Positions 62,601-64,000 of a stretch of 64,000 bases of DNA are shown one piece after another. Every line of letters begins with the position of its first letter. Positions within the stretch are counted from its first letter, which is position 1. Location of the stretch: NCBI RefSeq assembly GCF_024256385.1, contig NZ_JAMLFW010000001.1:1984001-2048000 (forward strand), written 5' to 3'. The position numbers and the translations under genes were made by a program. The DNA is from Anatilimnocola floriformis (GTDB taxonomy: Bacteria > Planctomycetota > Planctomycetia > Pirellulales > Pirellulaceae). The notes under the pieces are model-generated. The model was not told the DNA's origin. It saw nothing but the letters and a program-made list of their open reading frames with translations, and searched no databases.

Positions 62601-64000
62601 TTTATTATCGACCGCTCTCCGCGGGAGAATCGTTTAAATACGAGTTCCTCTACGAACCGGGAAAAACGCAGGTGCATCCTGTTTTGGGCCGGCTCGCGTT
62701 CATGCTGGAGCCGGAAGGCGTGCGGTTGCATTGGGTTCAAGCCATGGTCTCGGTCGCGGACCCGATTGATCTGGAATCGCTCCATTCCGTTGCTGCCGCG
62801 GCCGAGGCGAGAGCGTTGCCGCTGAAGCTGAACGATTGGAATTCGCTGGAAATGAAATTCGCCGGGGCCGAGGTCGTGCTGATCTTGAACGGCCAACTCA
62901 TTCTGCAACGCACGTTGGAACCAGTCGTCAGTCGTTGGCCCGGGTTGTTCTACTATTCCGGCCGAACGGCTGCGAAGGCGCGCAACATTACCCTCTCCGG
63001 CTGGAAGACCGAGCTAACGAAGACAGAGTTGGCGAATCTGCTGGAAACGGAACAAGCCGACGCGCCGTCATTTGCGAAAAAGCGTTTCGTCCTGGTTCGC
63101 GAGGAAGAATTCGCCGATGAAGTGAACGAAGTGATTGCAACAGCCAAGCGCTTGCCAGCCGAAGAACGTTACTCGGCGCTGAAAGCCTGGGTGCTCCCGT
63201 CGCCATCGCATCCCTCGTTCCGTTTGCAGGTCGATTTCACCCCCGTCGATCAGCCCTGGCCGACGCTGGCAAATACGGCAGCGCTGCAGGGAGCGCGACA
63301 ACACGTCGGCGGCGAAATCGTTTCGCCGGCGCTCGAATTGGTTCGCGTGGCGGCAGAACTTCGCAAGCTTGATGAGCTCGACGCGCTGGTGCGCGATGCG
63401 GATGCAACCGTGCCTGCTTCGGCACGCAATCGTCGATCGCTGCAAATCGCAATTGCGATTGCCCGTGGCGATGACAACGGCGCGCTGGCTCAGTTGAACG
63501 TGCTGCAGGAAGAACAACAGTCATTGGCAACTTCGGTGCGCGTGACTGAACGTTATGCAGAAACGCTCGCCGTGCTGGCCGCGCTCGAGCGGCCTGCGCT
63601 GCGGGCTGCAGCGCGGGGACTGGCGAATCAGTTGGTCGAAAGTCAGCAAGATGGACAGACGCTGCAATCGCAGGGGCTGTACTGGGAACGAATCGTCCGC
63701 GCACTTCGCGCCCGAGCGGCATGGCTCAGCGAACCCGCGCAGCCTACGAAGAATGTTGCACAGTGGATCCCCGTCAGCCAGCCGACGGCCGATACGCGCA
63801 GCCGTGGATTGCCTCCGGCAAACTGGAGTTTGCAGAAAGGGAAGGCCGAGTTCTTCACCGGTCACGGCTCCGATTCGATCTACTTCCAATCGCCGCTGAG
63901 CGGCAATTTCGAACTTCGCTTGCGGCGCACCAGTTACGGCTGGAAGGAGATTTATCCGTTCTATGGCAGCGTCGGTATCGACGTGTTGCACGATGGCGCG
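53636..64000 (+). CDS. Giant secreted TPR protein with DUF1583-like domains (3' end outside window)
   Basis: The frame from ATG 53636 (MLSPRFGSQLLFAAASLTFL signal peptide, cleavage near AQD) stays open to the window end, at least 3,455 residues. From about residue 40 to 2,100 it consists of TPR-like helical repeats (AWMILGLIEAERGRDAVAVD, QYEQLDKLDPNNPDYLRNWG, ALDIAVRVGDHARAQKAAER). After about residue 2,750 come beta-rich lectin-like domains (TGFESDGLYFNYPLTGTFDF, WWNRYRIQVTPQEIRFYCND, HLVYVEPDPSP), then another such domain at about 2,960-3,110, and near the end a third (NFELRLRRTSYGWKEI). These resemble planctomycete DUF1583-type domains as I recall. Likely periplasmic or surface scaffold. 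It is divergent from the MoxR/Bat operon, which suggests a common pathway. Confidence 0.9.
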   Translation, partial: MLSPRFGSQLLFAAASLTFLVASYPHQPVVAQDEAAGEEEFAKQQAVIERYLLVLEKNPRKSTALDKIYGFYVESGQLEALVKRFTDRTTKSEQDHNAWMILGLIEAERGRDAVAVDAFTKAVATSKTALPAFYLGQLLVLVGQPEKAVEALELAIERKPLATDQLEVYRALGRVHQRAQRTKEALQVWERLEKLYPNDARVQEQIAATLVEEAQPALALPRYETLVKLTKDDYRKSVYRMEVADLKVKLNRSKEAVSDLEGLLATLNPTSWLHREVRRKIDDVYLRTDDQDGLAKYYEGWVNTHPEDIDAMARLARLLARQARVPEAKNWLDKALKLAPTRKELRLAFIEQLVEDQRFTEAGQQYEQLDKLDPNNPDYLRNWGKLILRDTSRTKEARLAEAEKIWRRLLVARPKDPLIATQVADLFRHNDLQQPALELYQKAVELAPDQAQYREYLGEFYHQLKKPAEAEATWRPIAEGKNRNATNLARLAEVFASFGYLPQALPPMQEACKLDPKDFSLHVKAALLYVKAEKPDDALAALSIAEKLAQNDEEAEAVLVEQLKIYQLDESLTKRTTDLAAAQKEKPTAKGLFLLARFYETSRQYPEAAREIQAALRLEPQSIRSLAAAARIDEQAGELQSAAEYNRKLAVIDRRGRGEYLKKVSQLEAQLGRTAEALQAGRDLIASAPGNSENYEYYAELCFRLNQQEEGLQTLRRAMRVNPTEPKLLLTLAAALANQFRTDEAVELYWQAFDKSKDIEERINVVQKLCDLYLQQNQFDRLLERLERQRRDAEEKREATICLAQAYHSAGDFGMARQELEGLLSENTRDTQLLQQLSKLAEAERDYASAVRYQEQLAKVAPGAETEYRLATLLADNGTSQESAAIIVRLTRQEEDPEKVLKSIDGLITNSQKATAQLIIETKLREDPKNWELLYREGVCLAENPAEAAKRFEAILALTIPDTTPSVGEKARLAKQAKAAATNPQYLVARASRLDHSSSIRSAIGIMQADYYSSQPQRAWGPSYVWQARMAAVGWLYKFALDARQQPELLKRFEDAASGVSPAPGAAWNWLYASSMAGEFDRVESYDKLVAASRALAKAGDPAGQLLFATSLNQSRRPARSNQPKQPQQPPLSADDLELLLTSFDSLWKTKSAGGALDYQVPYLANGVARELKAAGRAEEGEKLLQQIIATAKTPGEIAMAMSMRIELENSAELLKMFDNWAAQVLQQPKLAPASMHDQSIHAMSQLIGLAGSEKKYDVIVEVLDHYFKYNDARAGKQRQVANRRNTRSPTQSNGYYFIWNGTQQSAINAVFPAASIYTDDACLQVLRNAFEVYKRHDVLSDLEDYLRKRQTAAPEADRVNYSFALIALQAWNNEREAATAELIAASRLIPLDVNVRMQVVRALADTKDYDQALEMLNEMVPSDQDAMREREMLALDIAVRVGDHARAQKAAERMFGLRMDAETQVQLAGQMRRLGMNNEADAVLARAQRQGGNRLAALVALMSSHQANGKGDTASQIAYQILRQSRKSAAAARGALPRGASVDDQYRTAALRVLGSAGKLKQMIADLEQQLSRSPDATHLYDTLAEYYEAAGDQKQSLDLMAKRVQLRQEDYVLRQQYANKLSLAGKLSEACDEYKIVLTKHPRALRDRNYDIASTFRRAKREPELLQLIQNMDFVQIGQPYAIIDLASSLLRADEGPANNAATILLIKKMYVAFPENRQYIMSYFGNGNDKLWMSPELYEVGKQGIIPAPKRIMQDPWASLSQIYSYSPDGEVLASYRRVFDTAASLQKLPELRSEFVAAAKDNPDWKAGPVLIALLDLRAGKIEEARQVIEPLLDLGDEMPATAKWIVGLEIEKQPSLKKLAIKLYEQAMDDPSRQMLMNGFEYSPGPRLVRSYVAEGRRDEALRLMKNSEKDSDDDQYDPSYAAYRRISRLTETAQSYQRLGFEVDALRLYRQAALFNLNAANSPYTSNVEQYRQQAQENMTALLEKLATSSDASFIKELLQPQTARENVPTLDLMIGVQNDQNGIPRLDSQFLNLLTQRKMASELQLALQTTLAELRAKHPGELSVLVATAMIAIRGSDAAQATAALAELQSALEKSPLDELKPGQRPNARQREQAQRQLGIWPVALECLKQKPHENVGKFLATRALAAAERQIERSYPLAILHVRSEQAFAAGDRPGAEKYLADILQIALARPGAAKDKIAPITQSQFSLGIATAHVALERNFPNVAAQAIREMLRGGMPVTDAIQPSAASRRGIMPSPGDSNDDASQIANAVADELTKLSMHWRKKKLPPAEMYSVLHDIVLPADRKGVISVYPRPLNNFAEPESLGCELARWAVASGNSKLLREETVARAESSKIAAQAMQTFLATESGEQAAALAGLEQLKASLTAQPGSVGIQLAANAAAVALKRKELEPAAVAVLTVIGNLPEQQSSPVSASMLLPVLTRHYIRNQQIAELKTLCSTYLDSRQQIYARYGSGGLYEQRSDLTRVVNHIAQAGDARLTLDYLGRFADLPSPTQSYGDAGYDLSLLHLTWQLQALPAAERYVLLKEWTLPTETRRSVRFVAGFSAGLQVPEVFLPTEIAKRGPAPSIGLLSNFSQLVNTAEELGKLDELKQLTEQAIASKLKNAEALATLVAIAGNDASVSERLSKLEAVVRKRVKDLAKNAARNELIEEERGTEMTIVIAALQQPNFRAAGAALGQVVLADNRRAGRPVRVAHLYRWLALDSIAASNPAELAQLQTPGLKHWTVGRPPQFTSNNYPPAWWAAFDQQISHVTGFESDGLYFNYPLTGTFDFTFEAHSYDYSQAEMAFGGLIVNPQYWTRTLIVRPLSQHETVTRPIAADGREWWNRYRIQVTPQEIRFYCNDHLVYVEPDPSPTSPWLQLMAFNQRRTNFRNLKFSGSPEIPAEVSLVSGNRIDGWGTNFGSLPQRIVPREPKPAADGTRSAVRSRSSLSAPQPDWFADEGVLNGRFLPGSGESKQSHLFYYRPLSAGESFKYEFLYEPGKTQVHPVLGRLAFMLEPEGVRLHWVQAMVSVADPIDLESLHSVAAAAEARALPLKLNDWNSLEMKFAGAEVVLILNGQLILQRTLEPVVSRWPGLFYYSGRTAAKARNITLSGWKTELTKTELANLLETEQADAPSFAKKRFVLVREEEFADEVNEVIATAKRLPAEERYSALKAWVLPSPSHPSFRLQVDFTPVDQPWPTLANTAALQGARQHVGGEIVSPALELVRVAAELRKLDELDALVRDADATVPASARNRRSLQIAIAIARGDDNGALAQLNVLQEEQQSLATSVRVTERYAETLAVLAALERPALRAAARGLANQLVESQQDGQTLQSQGLYWERIVRALRARAAWLSEPAQPTKNVAQWIPVSQPTADTRSRGLPPANWSLQKGKAEFFTGHGSDSIYFQSPLSGNFELRLRRTSYGWKEIYPFYGSVGIDVLHDGA

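Overview
The window looks like a chromosome segment of a planctomycete, probably of the Pirellula/Blastopirellula type. Pointers are a giant secreted protein with an LExLExR-type N-terminal motif and GEVED/RTX-like modules, a 'mu-protocadherin'-like secreted protein, a sulfatase of planctomycete type, a Hanks-type Ser/Thr kinase, an ECF sigma factor, and a MoxR/BatA-type operon next to a giant secreted TPR protein. No rRNA, complete tRNA or CRISPR array is visible.

Layout. 1-0.9 kb: the 3' end of a WD40-type gene and a transposase remnant. 1.2-8.9 kb: one 2,567-residue surface protein (minus). 9.3-10.9 kb: a decayed SRAP (yedK-like) operon and two copies of a non-coding repeat. 10.9-15.3 kb: a membrane protein, a Pro/Gly-rich secreted protein, a sulfatase that has lost its catalytic N-terminus, a third copy of the repeat and an intact DDE transposase. 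15.4-23.8 kb: a chemosensory operon (minus) read as Ser/Thr kinase-REC-REC, cheA, cheW, a PAS-PAS methyl-accepting protein with a frameshift, cheB and cheR. It has no stand-alone cheY, so the kinase's receiver domain is the natural output candidate.

24-44 kb is an accessory region rich in small genes and wreckage. It holds a second, N-terminally truncated SRAP gene, a HARE-HTH protein, a beta-carbonic anhydrase, two response regulators (one frameshifted), a DUF892 ferritin-like protein and a large serine recombinase module (DUF2924, recombinase with an internal deletion, ParB-like HTH). It also holds an ankyrin protein, an Imm11/DUF1629-like protein, fragments of a YnfA-like protein and of a GTPase, and an ECF sigma factor paired with a SnoaL-like protein. 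A repeat cassette occurs three times here; it encodes a tiny membrane protein, in two copies preceded by a second small protein, and ends in a conserved AT-rich tail. A tRNA-Asn 3' fragment at 44.5 kb may be an old attachment site.

45.2-64 kb is ordinary, intact sequence. A minus-strand operon encodes MoxR ATPase, a DUF58 protein, two large VWA membrane proteins and a coiled-coil membrane protein. It diverges from a plus-strand gene for a TPR/DUF1583-like secreted protein of at least 3,455 residues that runs off the window.

The striking overall feature is the number of genes broken by a single lesion (frameshift, nonsense codon or small deletion) next to transposition and recombination scars. 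Real decay and consensus-sequence errors both have to be considered. Function assignments come from reading the translations and recalling families; no database search was run.
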